Positions 20,535 through 32,686 are shown, counted from the first letter of the stretch. The stretch is 64,000 bases of DNA from Cryptomeria japonica (GCF_030272615.1 NC_081412.1:667042352-667106351), one strand, 5' to 3'. Notes: a model not told the origin generated them from the letters alone. A program made the numbers and translations.

Positions 20535-23084
20535 TTTCTTTTGTTTATTATTAATGGTGTTTATCTTTACTTGTGAGGACAGTTATATTGACTTTGATTG
20601 TGAAATCCATAACATTCGGCATTGATTCTATTATTGGTGAGCTACATTTCACAATCTTCTTCAGTATGCTTTCCTTCTGTTTCAGTATGTTTTTCTTTAT
20701 TTGATTTCACAATCTTACTTGTGCAGGTGTCTAGTTTGAATTGTGACTTTCTCTTGTTCTTGCAAATATTTGTGCACATTTCTTTAGAGCTGAAGATATT
20801 TCACGTACTCTGCTATTTCCAGCAAACCCTCAAATCTGCACTACTATTATTGGGTTGTTTTTAACTTTCACTTAAGATCAACTAAATTAATGAATTGATG
20901 CAGTACATCCCCTATACCAAACCCTAAACAGATAGTATTTTCCACTTATCATGAATCTGATATGTTCTTTGGAGGAGACCACGATAGGTAGAAGAATACA
21001 AAACTATGGAAGAAGGAATCCATGAAGGCATGCATTGTTCTCATACGAGGAAAAACATGTAGAAAAATTGTGGGAGGGATTTAAATCTAAAAGTTGTCTC
21101 ATATGACTACGCTAGAGTGCTATTGCAGAAATTAAATATATTTTTTCTCTGTTTTCCTAATTTGTAATTTGTATGTGTTGGATTTAGAATAGCAAATTAT
21201 TTGACTTGTAAAATTATTCTAATACCCACAATTGGCAGTGATTAAATATTGCTCCACTGACCTAAAATGTTTCACCTAGATCTTTAGATTTAAAATATTT
21301 TTATTATGTGTCTTATACCTGTTTATTCAATCATTTCATCAATTAAAAAATTTTGAGACATGCATAGATTTTACCTTCTCCCATATGTTTCGATTTTGTT
21401 TAATCATTTCTATTGTTGTATTAAAGCAATATAGTCCGAATATGCGATTTTCTTTTAAAAAATTTCATCAGTGCAACCTATGCAATCATTGTTTCATGAT
21501 TACATCATTGTTGAAGCTATGCATCCAGAGATTTGATCAGCTCACTGCTACAATAAATGGCGACCTTCTAGGTTGTTACGTCGAGACACGTTCCTATACA
21601 GTCACATTAGGGGAGTGAAGGATACAATAAAAGTAGAATATTTTGTGTAAACATTAAAGAAAACTGAAAAATGTTGGAAGACCAAGCACCGCATGCAGCT
21701 TTGTAGACCATAATATAAAACTATTCACATGCCAGAATAACAAAGCAAATGGCAGCTGAAGAGTCTGACGTTACAATGGTTAGTTACGAAAGCATTTGTT
21801 TTGAATGTGGAAGATTAAATAATAAAAAAAGAGGCAATTGGAAGGGTTCAGACATTCATTTTTTATCGCATACTCAATTGGTGAAGACATTCTCCCATTG
21901 AGAGTAATTGCAAAGTAGGGTTCTTGAAACAGATTTGCCTTGCTAAATCGAGGCAGCAGAGTGTTAATATTAACGCTGATGCTATGGAGGGAAATGAAGA
22001 TGAGATTGTGGAAGACGTGAAAGAGAGGGGGAGTGGTGCGTTGAAGGAGCCATAGCCTGAGAATAAATCTTTTTATGCAACCCCATAGCGTGTGATGGTT
22101 GAATCCTCTGAATATCATTCATACTCTGCCATGTCCCCTTTAAGATATTTTTGAAGTGAAATTAAAAGAGACAACATCAGTGGGGAATGATAAGGAAAGA
22201 CTGAGAGTTTACAATTCATTTAATTTAGAATAAAATAAAAAATTGAATCTAGGAACTTAGAAATGATTTGCATTCAAAAAGAAAAATATAATATCTAATT
22301 TTTTTTAGAAAGATTCTATTCAAAGATTTAAATAAATAGAATCTATTTCTATTTTTTCTTAAAGTGATTTGCATAAAAAAAAGGAACAATAGAATTAAAA
22401 TGTTAGATTAAATTCTATTTTTTCTCAATTACACAATTAAAAAGATACTCTATTCAGTTAGTTTCTATTAATGCATTCACAATATAACTTTATTAATCTT
22501 TTTTACACATATAAATAAAAAGGAAATTTTAAGAGCATGTGCATTTGCATAGACTATTATTATAGAAAGATTAAAAAAAAGGAAATAATCTAATTTCCAA
22601 TTTAGAAAAAGATTAAAAAAATGAAAGAATCTTAATTTTCAATTTGGAAAGATAAATTTCTATGTTTCTAAATTTTTATCATAAAATATAATCTTTCTAA
22701 ATTCAAACTTACATATAATCTTTCTAAATTCAAACTTACATATACAAAAACTTAAAAAATACTATATAATATTTAAGATATTAAAATATTTATTATTAAA
22801 AGTTTCTAATTTATCATATAGATGTGATTTTTCTATTTTAGTTGAGTTATAAAATATTCAAAAATAACATATGATGATTAATTTAAAAAGGTCAAAAAGG
22901 ACTTTTATGTTAATTATAAAAAATTTAAAAGGTTAAAAGAAAATAATTTTAATTAAAAAAATGTAAGCTATTTTAAAATGCCTTAATTTTATTAGAAGAA
23001 AGTTTAAAGTTATACATTTTATAGAAGTATTGAAAAAATGTACATAATAATGAAGATAATAAGTTTTATGAATTCACAATCCTA
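20535..23084. other. Noncoding; AT-rich from 22.2 kb, with a decayed repeat copy at 21.6 kb
   Basis: A third, diverged copy of the HMA-flanking repeat begins near 21,575 (GTTACGTCGAGACACG). A 112-codon minus-strand frame at 21,780-22,118 has no recognised domain and lies inside or next to that copy. From about 22,200 the sequence is very AT-rich, with TTTCTAAATTCAAACTTACATA repeated near 22,700. No gene is supported. Confidence 0.45.
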
Positions 23085-26000
23085 TAATATTAACCCTAAT
23101 TGTAGCTTAATCTTAATCTTAACCTTAAACTTAATATTACCCTAATTTAACTCTAAGCCTAAATTAATTGAATCATAATCATAATTCTAACCCTAATTTA
23201 AATCTAATACTAATCATAACTATGATCAACCACTTATCATAATCAAACCCTAACCTTGACAATATCTTTAATCTAGACCCAATTGAACCCTAACCATAAC
23301 CTAACCCTAAACTTTGCTACAAACCTATAATTAAGCCCTAATTACAAGTTAAACTATAATCTAACAATAATTGAACCATAGCCCTAGATTTAATTTTAAC
23401 CCTAATTGAACTCTAGCCCTAAACTTGACCCTAACCCTAATTGAACTTTAATCATAATTGAACATTAATCCTTATTAAATACTAACCCCAATCTACTCCA
23501 TACCTTGATCCTAACTAAGCCCTTACCGTAATCAAACCTTAAGCATAATTGAAACCTAACTATAATCAATTATAACCTTGACCATTAACTGTAAACCTAA
23601 CTCTTACTTAACCATAACCCAAAACCCTAACCCTAATAATAACCCTTAGTCCTAACCCTAATACCTAATCCTAACCATAACTCAAAATGTACCTCCAACC
23701 ATAACCCTATTCCTAATCTTAACCATGATGTAGACCATATCCCTAACTGTAATCCTAACACTAATCCTAAACCCTAACACTAACCCTAACCCTAAACTAA
23801 AAATAACCATTATTTAAACTCTAATCCTAATCCTAACCCTAACCCTAACCCTAACCCTAACCATTATTTAAACCCTTATGTCATTTAAAACTAAACCCTA
23901 ACCCTAACCTAACCATAGTTCTAACCCTAAACATGATGTAAACCCAAACCATAATCCTAATCCTAACACTAACCCCTAACCCAAACCCTAAACATGAAGT
24001 AAACCCAAATAATAATCCTAATCCTAACACTAGCCCCTAACCCAAACCATAACTTTACCCTAAACTTAAATATAACCCCAATTGAATTCCAACCATTACC
24101 TAACCGTAAGCATAACTCTAACTATAGAATAAAACCCTACCTACAACTTCAACCTTAATATAACCCTAATTAAAGCCTAACCTAATCCAAACCCTAACTC
24201 TTATTAAACTCTAATCCTATTGAATTCTAGCCCAAACCCTAACCTTAATTAAACTTTAATAATAATTTAATTGTAACCCTAATGTAATTGAATCGTAAAG
24301 CTAATTCTAACCCTAATTGAACTCTTATACGAACCCTAACTATAATTAAAACCTTACCATAATCAAACCCTAACCTTGACAATATCCTTAATCTAGACCT
24401 AATTGAACCCTAAACCATAACCTAATCCTAAACTTCAGCCTTGATCTAACCATAATTGAAGCCTAACTATAACATAACCTTAAATTTAAATATAACCCCA
24501 CAATTAATCCCTAACTACAACTTTAACTCTAATCTAATCGTAACTAAATCCTAGCCTAAACTTAATCCTAACCCTAATTAAACTCTAATCGTAATTGAAC
24601 TCTAATCTTAATCTAACCCTTACCATAATCAAACCCTAATCATATTTGAACACTAACTTTAATTAACTATAACCTTAACTCTTAATTTTAATCTCTCTAA
24701 TTGAATGCTAACCCTAACCTAACCCTAAAGTTAACTCTAACCATAGAAATAAACCCTACCTACTACTTCAACCTTAATCTAACCCTAATATGAACCCTAA
24801 CCCTTATTGAATTCTTATCCTAATTTAATACTAACCCTCATCCTCACCATGCCTTATCCTAACCATAATTGGACCCTAATTGAACCCTAAACTTAATTCT
24901 AACCCTAGAATTAAAAGTTACCATAGTTGAACCCAAATCCTAATTGAATTCTAGCCCAAACCCTTACCCTAATTTAACCTTAAGCCTACAGTAATTGGAT
25001 CATAATCATAATTCTAACCCTAATTAAAATCTTATTATATTAATCATAACCATGATCAACCACATATCATAATCAAACTCTATCCTTGACAATATCCCTA
25101 ATCCTGACCTAATTGAACCCTAACCATAAAATAACCTTAACCTTAGTTAGAACCTTATAATTAAGCCTTAATTACAAGGTAAACTATAATCTAATGTAAT
25201 AATTGAATTGTATACCTAGATTTAACTCTAACCCTAATTGAACTGTAGTCCTACTTAACCCTAACCCTAATTGAATTTTAATCATAATTATACACTAATC
25301 CTTATTCAATCCTAAACCTAATCTAACCCAGACCTTGATCCTAACTAAGCCCTTAGCATAATCAAACTCTAAGCGTAATTGAACCCTAACTCTAACTAAC
25401 TATAACCTTGACTCTTAACCCTAAACCTAACTCTTACTTAACCATAACCCTAAACTCTAACCCTAATAATTATCCTTAGTCCTAACCCTAATACCTAACC
25501 CTAACCCTAACCATAACTCAAAACTTATCTCTAACCCTAATCCTAATTTCCTAACCTTAACAATGACATCGACTGTATCCCTAACTGTAATCCTAATGCT
25601 AACCCTACACCCTAACTCTAACCCTAACCCAAACGTAAACATAACCATTATTTAAACCCTAATAACCCTTATGTCATAAAACTAAACCCTAACCCTAACC
25701 CTAACCTAACCATAATCCTAACCCAAAACTTGTTCGTAACCCAAACCCTAAACATAATGTAAACCCAAACCATAATCATAATCCTTACACTAATGCCTAA
25801 CCCAAACCATACCCCTAAACCATAACTTAAGCCTAAACTTAAGTATAACCCCAATTGAATTCTAACCATTACCTAATCGTAACCGTAACTCTAACTATAT
25901 AATTAAACCCTACCTAAAACTTCAACCTTAATCTAACCCTAATTAAACCCTAACCTAATTCAAACCCTAACACTTATTGAATCCCTAATCCTAAGAGAAT

Positions 26001-26665
26001 TCAATCCCAAACCCTAACCCTAATTAAAATTTAATACTAATTTAATTGTAACTCTAATGCAATTGAATCATAAAGCTAATTTTAACCCTAATTGAAGTCT
26101 TATAAAAACTCGAACTATAATTAAAACCTTACCACAATGAAACCCTAACCTTGACAATATCTGTAATCTAGACCTAATTGAACCCTAATCCATAACCTAA
26201 TCCTAAACTTCAACCTTAATCTAACTATAATTAAAACCTAACCATAACCTAACCCTAATTTAAATATAACCCTAGAATTAAGCCCTAACTACAAGTTCAA
26301 CCCTAATCTAACCATAACTAAATCCTAGCCTAAACTTAATGCTAAACCTAATTAAACTGTAATCATAATTGAACTCTAATCTTAATATAGCCCTTACCAT
26401 AATCAAACCCTAATCATATTTGAACCCTAACTTTATTTAACTATAACCTTAACCCTAACCTAGATTGAAATTTAATCATAATCTATTCCTAACCTTAATC
26501 TATCCCAAACCCTAATCCTAATTGAACTTTTATATTAATTTAACCCTAACCTTAATGTAATTGAACCATAACCCTAATTCTAGCCCTAACTTTGATGTAA
26601 ACCCTAAACGTAATTATAACCCTAACCATGAACTTAACCTTAACACTAAACCCTAACCCAAACAA
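23085..26665. repeat. Degenerate interstitial telomere-like array (CCCTAA type)
   Basis: About 3.6 kb in which CCCTAA, CCTAAC and close variants recur almost continuously on the plus strand. The longest clean run is about five hexamers near 23,832-23,862. The prevailing unit is the 6-mer CCCTAA (TTAGGG); the 7-mer CCCTAAA is a minority. Larger blocks repeat inside the array: the marker CTTGACAATATC occurs near 23,255, 24,381, 25,086 and 26,150, and long stretches around 23,165-23,700 match 24,985-25,540. All open frames here are artefacts of the short repeat. Confidence 0.9.
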
Positions 26666-27134
26666 ATAGAAAATAATAATAACAATTGCAACAATAATAT
26701 TACATATTATTGCAACAAACATTAATAATATAATATTATATAATTTTATTTTGAATTTTTTATTGTTTCCCATGTTGCACCGCGACTGCTACTAGCTTAC
26801 ATATATTTGATTTTAATCAAATATATATATATATATAATACGTTGAGAGATATCCTTCTCGAGGCGCCTATTAGAGTTCAGGGTACATGATAGAAATAGG
26901 CGCCTCGAGAAGGATATCTCTCGGCGTATTATATATATATTTGATTAAAATCAAATATATGTGTAGCGTCCTAAAATTGCAACACTTGCAATTTCGACTG
27001 CATTTGGGTCTTCACGATGGCGATGCAACACAGAACCTGAATGGAGACCCCGAAACTTGTCCACGACATCAAAAACTGCATTTTTCCAGCACCCTGGCCT
27101 GATCCTCCTTGCACCTGCTGTCCCTGGAGGTGGG

Positions 27135-27227
27135 ACCACGGCGCCCAACGCCTTGGTCCTTCAGGACTAGGGCGCCCAGCACCCTGGTCCCCCAGGACCA
27201 TGGCGCCCAGCGCCCTAGTCCCTAGCC
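27135..27227. repeat. GC-rich tandem repeat, 3 x 31 bp
   Basis: Three units at 27,135, 27,166 and 27,197, each with GGCGCCCA(A/G)C then a CCTGGTCC-like segment and CAGG. It stands out in an AT-rich window and sits within the solo LTR upstream of its TATA box. Confidence 0.85.
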
Positions 27228-27344
27228 CCATTTTTGGGCCCGGTCTATTTTGGGTCTCGGGTCTTTATGTTTGCAAATTGGAAAATAATCTTTCCTGGTC
27301 GGCCTAAGGTCGGGAAAATCAGTCTATCAGCCCTAATTGACAAG

Positions 27345-27352
27345 TATATAAA
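27345..27352 (+). promoter_or_regulatory. TATA box of the solo LTR
   Basis: TATATAAA, 380 bp into the LTR, followed about 55 bp later by the ATTCAA(A/G)C short-repeat segment. It marks the probable U3/R boundary near 27,380. Confidence 0.5.
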
Positions 27353-28265
27353 CTACATTTTCCTCTCCCATAGGGAATGAGAAAAAAAGGCGGAAGCGAT
27401 ATTCAAACATTCAAACATTCAAGCATTCAAGCATTCAAGCATTCCTTCAAGCAATTGATCATTTTAAGTCTCCATTCAAGGCTAAGTGTTGCATTCAAGA
27501 CAAGGATTCAACCATTGAAGAGGAGATCACTTACAACATACAACATACAACAACATTTACACCTTCACATGTAAGAATACAAACATTCTTACAACAAGGT
27601 ATCAGTACTTGTTTACATTACAATCATTTACATTTACAGCATTCTCATTTCTTGGTTAATTCTAAAACCGGGGTTTGACCTAAGGACAAACCCCTAATCC
27701 CTAACCCCCCAATCGTCTTCGCTTTTATGTGTGTAGGTTGCAGGTACGCAGCTGAAATTGAAGATCTGGCATCCTTGTGCAGAGACGAATAGATCCCCCT
27801 TCGTTTCGCGGATTTTTCGGAGGACCGTGTGCACACCGAGCGCCATCGTCCCGTCAACTTTCGCTCAAATTTGCAGGACAGCGCCGTCTCGACATTTTAC
27901 TGCTAATTCTAGGTCCGCAACTTCATCCTATATTCCTATCTCTGTTTATAAGCGAATATTTCTCACTTTTCATGCATTCCTAGTTCAATCTTTCTATCTA
28001 CATTCTTTACAAAAGAGGGTAGCCTTGCTGTCTTAACCCTTGAAACTCATTTAGAATCCAATCTTGCATTGTGTGGGATTGGATCTTGTGGGTTTCAACC
28101 CCTCTTTTGAATGTAAAGTCTCCCCCAAGTGAAAACTGTCAATCCTAGTGACCTCCCTTCTCTCTCCTTGGAGTTGGAGAGGGGAGAGCAACTAGGGTTC
28201 GATTTTCTACTTTACAATATGTAAGCTAGTTTAGTCCATATACATGCAGTAGGAATGAATTTAAT

Positions 28266-28533
28266 TTAATAGTTTGATTTAGTCTAAACTTATTAACACG
28301 ACTCAACACGAACGTGCTCAGACTTTCATTTTTATTTTCTGCCTTCCTTTTCAATGGAGCAATCTATGACTTAAGGCAACTAACTTGTATTAATAGTTTA
28401 TTTTGATATCTAATTTAGTCTAACCTTATTAACATGACTCAACACGAATGTGCCCAGACTTCGTTTTTTATTTGATGTCTTCCTTTTCAACACAACAATC
28501 TATGACATAAGGCAACTAACTTGTATTTAACAA
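28266..28533. repeat. Tandem duplication, 2 units of ~137 bp
   Basis: TTATTAACACGACTCAACACG near 28,289 recurs as TTATTAACATGACTCAACACG near 28,426, and the surrounding text repeats through AAGGCAACTAACTTGTATT. Just outside the palindromic element. Confidence 0.8.
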
Positions 28534-29541
28534 TAAAATAGTATACTAGGAAGTGTTGGCCTATTACATTATCTATGTATAGTTTTACGTTAAATTAATA
28601 AATACATATTAGTTACATAAATGGTTAGTTGGGAATTTACATTTTGTAGGTGGTTTTCATAAGAAAATAATTACTTTAGATAGCCAATCTAGTGCAATGT
28701 ATAAATTTTAAGTTATATCTTCATAAATCATTATGGTTTAGTTTTTCTTATTTCACTTTTGGGCATCTAGTACAAGTGTACTTATATTTTAAAAATATAT
28801 GTAAAATATGTCAAGAGATATCTTATAACAGAAGAGATTCATCTAAACAATAAATGTTTTTCTAAAATACTAAACATCAAGAATACAAATCCACTGCATG
28901 CAAATCTAGCTCGAGACAAGTGGCCAGGGTTCTATTTTATTTGGAGTAATAAAATAGCACCTCCAAAAAAAACTGAAACATGGCATATCTCATGGATTTC
29001 CCTGTCATTTCCATGTCAAATTGTTTCAAAAATGGATTTTTGTTTACTGACATTTTGATGTCATTGTAGATGCCTCTCCACATAAAAAAAATAAATTATG
29101 TCGAATCTATTAATAATCTTATTAACTCTCTTTTTATAAAATATTGAGTTTAATATTATTATTATATTATATTTAATATAATGGTTTGTGTAATAAGTTA
29201 ATGAAGCCATATAGTAAGAATTAAATATCTAAACCTATATGTCTTTAATTAAATTACATAAATTATATTATATTTGGATGATACTATTATGAAGTAGAAT
29301 GAATTCAAAAGAATATACAAATACATATTAACTAAATAATTAGCACTATGTAATTTTTATTTTATTAAATAAGTAAACCTATGAGTCAATGAGATGAGCA
29401 TCCATCAACCATTTGAAAACCTAGTAGCGAATAAAAAATTAACTGAATTAAAATCATGACCACCATAAGTAATACATCTAAATAAAAAAATGTGATGGAA
29501 AAAATATTAATCTTTTGACTGCCATTACTTTTCTTTGAAAG
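28534..29541. other. AT-rich noncoding DNA
   Basis: No coding or RNA gene signal was seen, and no terminal repeats were identified. Confidence 0.45.
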
Positions 29542-29948
29542 TCTTAGCAGGTAATGCTCGAGTCTCAACACTGCTCAACTTGACTTCCATGCACCACCAT
29601 ACTACACCTTGATCTCAATGTCATGCTATGTGTTCTTTCACATGCAAAGTTTTGGTTAGCCTATCTATAGATTGCATGTTTTGTATGTTTAGTTAAGAAT
29701 TTAGAAACTCAAATGAATAATGAATGCTCTATTTTGGGTTGTGCATACCCTATTTTTATAAGCTACAAACTGAGGTTGCAACATTTATAAAAAATGTTTT
29801 TTTACTCATTTAATGATTATTTGTAAAATGTAATCTATTGAAAGAAGTTAAATAAAATAAATTCTATTTGAGATTTAATTTTGACGTTGCCTGTATTTGT
29901 TGTTTCATTTCATTTGTATTTAGTCTTCATGAATTTTAAGGAACTAGA

Positions 29949-29962
29949 ATCGGTATCAAAGT
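29949..29962 (+). promoter_or_regulatory. Decayed primer binding site
   Basis: ATCGGTATCAAAG directly after the first LTR, two substitutions from the tRNA-iMet-type TGGTATCAGAG. Confidence 0.6.
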
Positions 29963-30418
29963 AGATGAGAGATCTTGAGTGAGGAACAAATTCATGAAAA
30001 GAGTTTAAATTTGAGAATGGTTGTTGTATTTTTCACATCTTTTAAACAGGAAAATGATGAAATTAACAAATCATTATGTGTCAACTTCAAGTTGAAGCTA
30101 CCACTATTGAAAGAAAGAGGGTGATGCAATCCTTATGTCTGAAGAGATTAAAACAAGTTGATTGCCATAGAGTAAAGGCTGTCATAGTTTAGTCAAAGGA
30201 AGCTGTAATTATCAAAAAAAATTAATGATCACAACAAATGTAAAGTGTTGCCTATGTAGTTAGTTTAAAGACAAGTTACAAAGAAAATTTATAAAGATTT
30301 TGAAGATCACAATAATCTTTGAAACAAGGGAGATCCTAGCCATAACGTTGAAGCTCCTTGGAAAAGTTGCTACCTAAATCTTGTAGATGAGAATCTGAGA
30401 ACTCAAAGCCACCCATGT

Positions 30419-30459
30419 AGACACAATGATACTCTTTCTCAAAGAGTATCGTTGTGTCT
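30419..30459. repeat. Short hairpin, 19-bp arms
   Basis: AGACACAATGATACTCTTT is followed by the loop CTC and then its complement with one mismatch. It lies in the internal part of the G-patch LTR element. Confidence 0.85.
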
Positions 30460-30649
30460 AAATTGTGAGGAATCACTATTCCAGATTCCATCCAATCAAA
30501 TCATCCCATCCAAGAGGTTAATCGAGGAATCATGTACACAAGATCAATAGAAGAGTTTGAAAAGAAGTGAGTTCATAGATGCCTTAGAAAAGGCCATAGA
30601 CTGGAGAGATCTAAGAAGAAAGATGGGTCACACATTAAAGCCGCCATTG

Positions 30650-31740
30650 AAAGTAGAAGCAAATAGAAATCAATAGGATGCAATTCAAGGATATTCAAGA
30701 TTGTGGCAAGGAGGGACACACTTTGAAATGAAAACATTAATAGTAATTAATGTTTATTTGAAGAGATTGCATATTTGCAGATCTGTTAAGGTAGATCGAA
30801 GTTTGTCCACAAAGATTGAGGATTTGGTGAAATTTGATAAGTTAGACAGCCATTTATTATCTTGGAAAATTGATAGCATGTGTAAATATTCAAATAAATT
30901 GCAAATGTAAGCAAGGAGAGTTTAAATATATTTTTTCAATGGGAAAAAATGGTAAACACGTGAAGAGAAAAATACAAGTTCAATGTATGAGAGATTTTTT
31001 TGAAAAATGCATTGGTTAAACTTAAAAGATCTAGAATTCAAAATTGGTAGAAACTAAAAAGGAGTTGAGAAAGGATATATATGAAAATTATATTCTTCAA
31101 GAAGTGTTAGAGATAGTTAAAAAGGAAAATGTAGAATTAAAGGAATATTTAATGTTGTTTGATGAAGTCAAAAAGAAGAATGAAGATTTGGAAAAATAGT
31201 TAAATTTCTTGGAAAAAAAAGAATGATAATCTAAAGTTGAACTCTTCAGTATGTGACAGCTCATGTGATATGAGTGATATGTGTCCTTCCATTGATATCG
31301 ATGATGTACCTAAAGTTCTTCAAGTAAATATGGTTAAGTTGAAGGTAAGGATATATGTGAATCTCCAAATTTTGTAGGTGCAAGTTGTTATGTTCAAAAT
31401 AAAGGTTGTTGAAAAGAATATTGGTTTCAAGATCATGCAAAAAATGGGATATGAAGGAAAATGAATAGATAAACATGGGAAAGGAATAAGAGAGCCCATT
31501 TAGCTAGTTATGAGGTCAAAGAATGAAGGTCTTGGATATCATAGGAAAAATAGATCTAATGTTGCTAGGTGTTATAGGTTCATACAAATCAACTCAAAGT
31601 ATGCAATGCTTACATTGTCACAGGGACGAACACAAAGAAGAGAATAGTTGGGATCTTCAATATTGTTCAATTTGTAGATTGAAGAATCACTCAAAATAAT
31701 CATGTTGGAACAAAGAATAAAAGGGGCAATCTACGGAAGG
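30650..31740 (+). pseudogene. gag-like ORF with G-patch and two CCHC knuckles, broken
   Basis: From about 30,650 the translation is Lys/Glu-rich with stops. At 31,405-31,560 it reads as a G-patch: NIGFKIMQKMGYEGK, then a stop where the motif expects Gly or Leu, then KHGKGIREPI and KNEGLGYHRK. A second stop interrupts it. At 31,607-31,720 follow two knuckles: CLHCHRDEHKEENS (C-x2-C-x4-H-x4 with the last Cys changed to Ser) and CSICRLKNHSK-stop-SC (complete CCHC pattern with a stop inside). G-patches bind RNA or helicases and also occur in some retroelement polyproteins. The arrangement suggests a nucleocapsid-like RNA-binding protein. Confidence 0.65.
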
Positions 31741-32686
31741 TTCTTTGTAGATTTATTACAATCTAGTGGGAAAATGTTACTAGTATGTTTGAAAAAGATT
31801 GTACAATTCTAAGTGTTTGAATGTAAATAGAGGTAGTGATAAATCAAGGTTTGAATGTTTCACTCAAGTGGTTGATGACTTCTTTCTATTATTGGCACAT
31901 TGAAAGTTGTCATGAGTATTCTCTAGGTTAGAGAAAGGAATGGAAATCCTTACAATCTCTCGTGAGGAAGAAGGATGAGTAAATGGGTACTTCACATCTA
32001 CAAAAAGTGTTTCCTAGTGAGTTGCAAAGGTTTGGATTTCACCAAATTGAGTTATCTTGTACTAACAAGGTCACATCAAATTACAAAGATCTAGTTTTCA
32101 AAGCTTCAAGATCAAATTGTGAGTCATAGCATCAATAGGGAATATGATAGCAGACAATTTTTGAGTCTCACCACCGTTCAATTCAACTTGGTCTCCATGC
32201 ATTGCCACACTACCATTCTATGTGTTCCTTCACATGTGGAGTTTTTGTTAGCCTATTTATAGAATGCATGTTTTGTTTAAGTTTAATTAACAAATTAGAA
32301 ACTCACGTAAATAATATATGCTCCATTTTAGATTTTCCAAGCCCTAATATTATAAGAGAGGCTACAACCTCAATAAAAATTCCCTTTTAATTGGTAAATA
32401 ATATATGTAATCCATTGAAGTAAGTTGAATAAAAGAAATTCTATTTGAGATTTCTAGCATTATGTATGTTTTCCATTTTATTTCATTTGTATTTAGTATC
32501 TACATTTTAAGAAACTACAAAAACTAGCTTTGCTCTTGTGATTCATACAAAGTTATGATAGAATAATAGGTCTTCCCTCGATAGAAATAGCTTATCCCAT
32601 GAATGGTCTTGTCCTTTAAGTGAACCTACATCACCTAAGTTCAAGAACTTTTACCTTTAAGTACCAAACAAGATAGAAGATCATCA

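Larger units (their letters stand above)
26962..28216 (+). mobile_element. Solo LTR (1,255 bp)
   Basis: It begins TGTAGCGTCCTAAAATTGC, ends TTCTACTTTACA and is flanked by a perfect ATATG duplication (26,957-26,961 and 28,217-28,221). It has LTR-like promoter architecture: a TATATAAA box at 27,345-27,352, then a segment with short ATTCAAGC-type repeats. There is no internal domain or second copy, so it is a recombination-derived solo LTR. Orientation is inferred from the TATA box. Confidence 0.88.
26791..28230. mobile_element. 180-bp palindromic (foldback/MITE-like) element, interrupted by a solo LTR
   Basis: The left arm begins ACTAGCTTACATATATTTG at 26,791. The right arm starts near 26,895 and is cut at 26,961, then resumes after the solo LTR at 28,222 and ends at 28,230. 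Removing the LTR and one ATATG copy gives about 180 bp with arms of nearly 80 bp and a 22-base loop (26,873-26,894). The arms contain GGCGCCTCGAGAAGGATATC and are near-identical apart from AT-tract length and a CGTTGAG/CGCCGAG difference. Each arm also holds a smaller palindrome, ATATATTTGATT with AATCAAATATAT. I could not define a clean target duplication, so the class is uncertain. Confidence 0.8.
29542..32519 (+). mobile_element. Old non-autonomous LTR element carrying a G-patch/zinc-knuckle ORF
   Basis: Two alignable direct repeats, 29,542-29,948 (about 407 bp) and 32,145-32,519 (about 375 bp), share the phrases TAGCAG, TTAGCCTAT-TATAGA-TGCATG, TAGAAACTCA and CTATTTGAGATTT. Just after the first comes TCGGTATCAAAG, a decayed tRNA-iMet primer site. 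The internal 2.2 kb has degenerate gag-like sequence ending in a G-patch and two CCHC knuckles, with no protease, RT or integrase. The LTRs are roughly 75-80% alike by eye, so it is old, and no target duplication is preserved. Exact ends are approximate. Confidence 0.7.

Noticed and set aside
25463-26773. Several minus-strand open frames rich in Gly, Leu, Val and Arg
   Set aside because: They are translations of the degenerate TTAGGG repeat (for example GLGLG and VRVRV patterns) and carry no domain.
29386-29571. Minus-strand 61-codon ORF near the left LTR of the G-patch element
   Set aside because: It overlaps the LTR boundary, has no domain and is expected by chance in AT-rich DNA.
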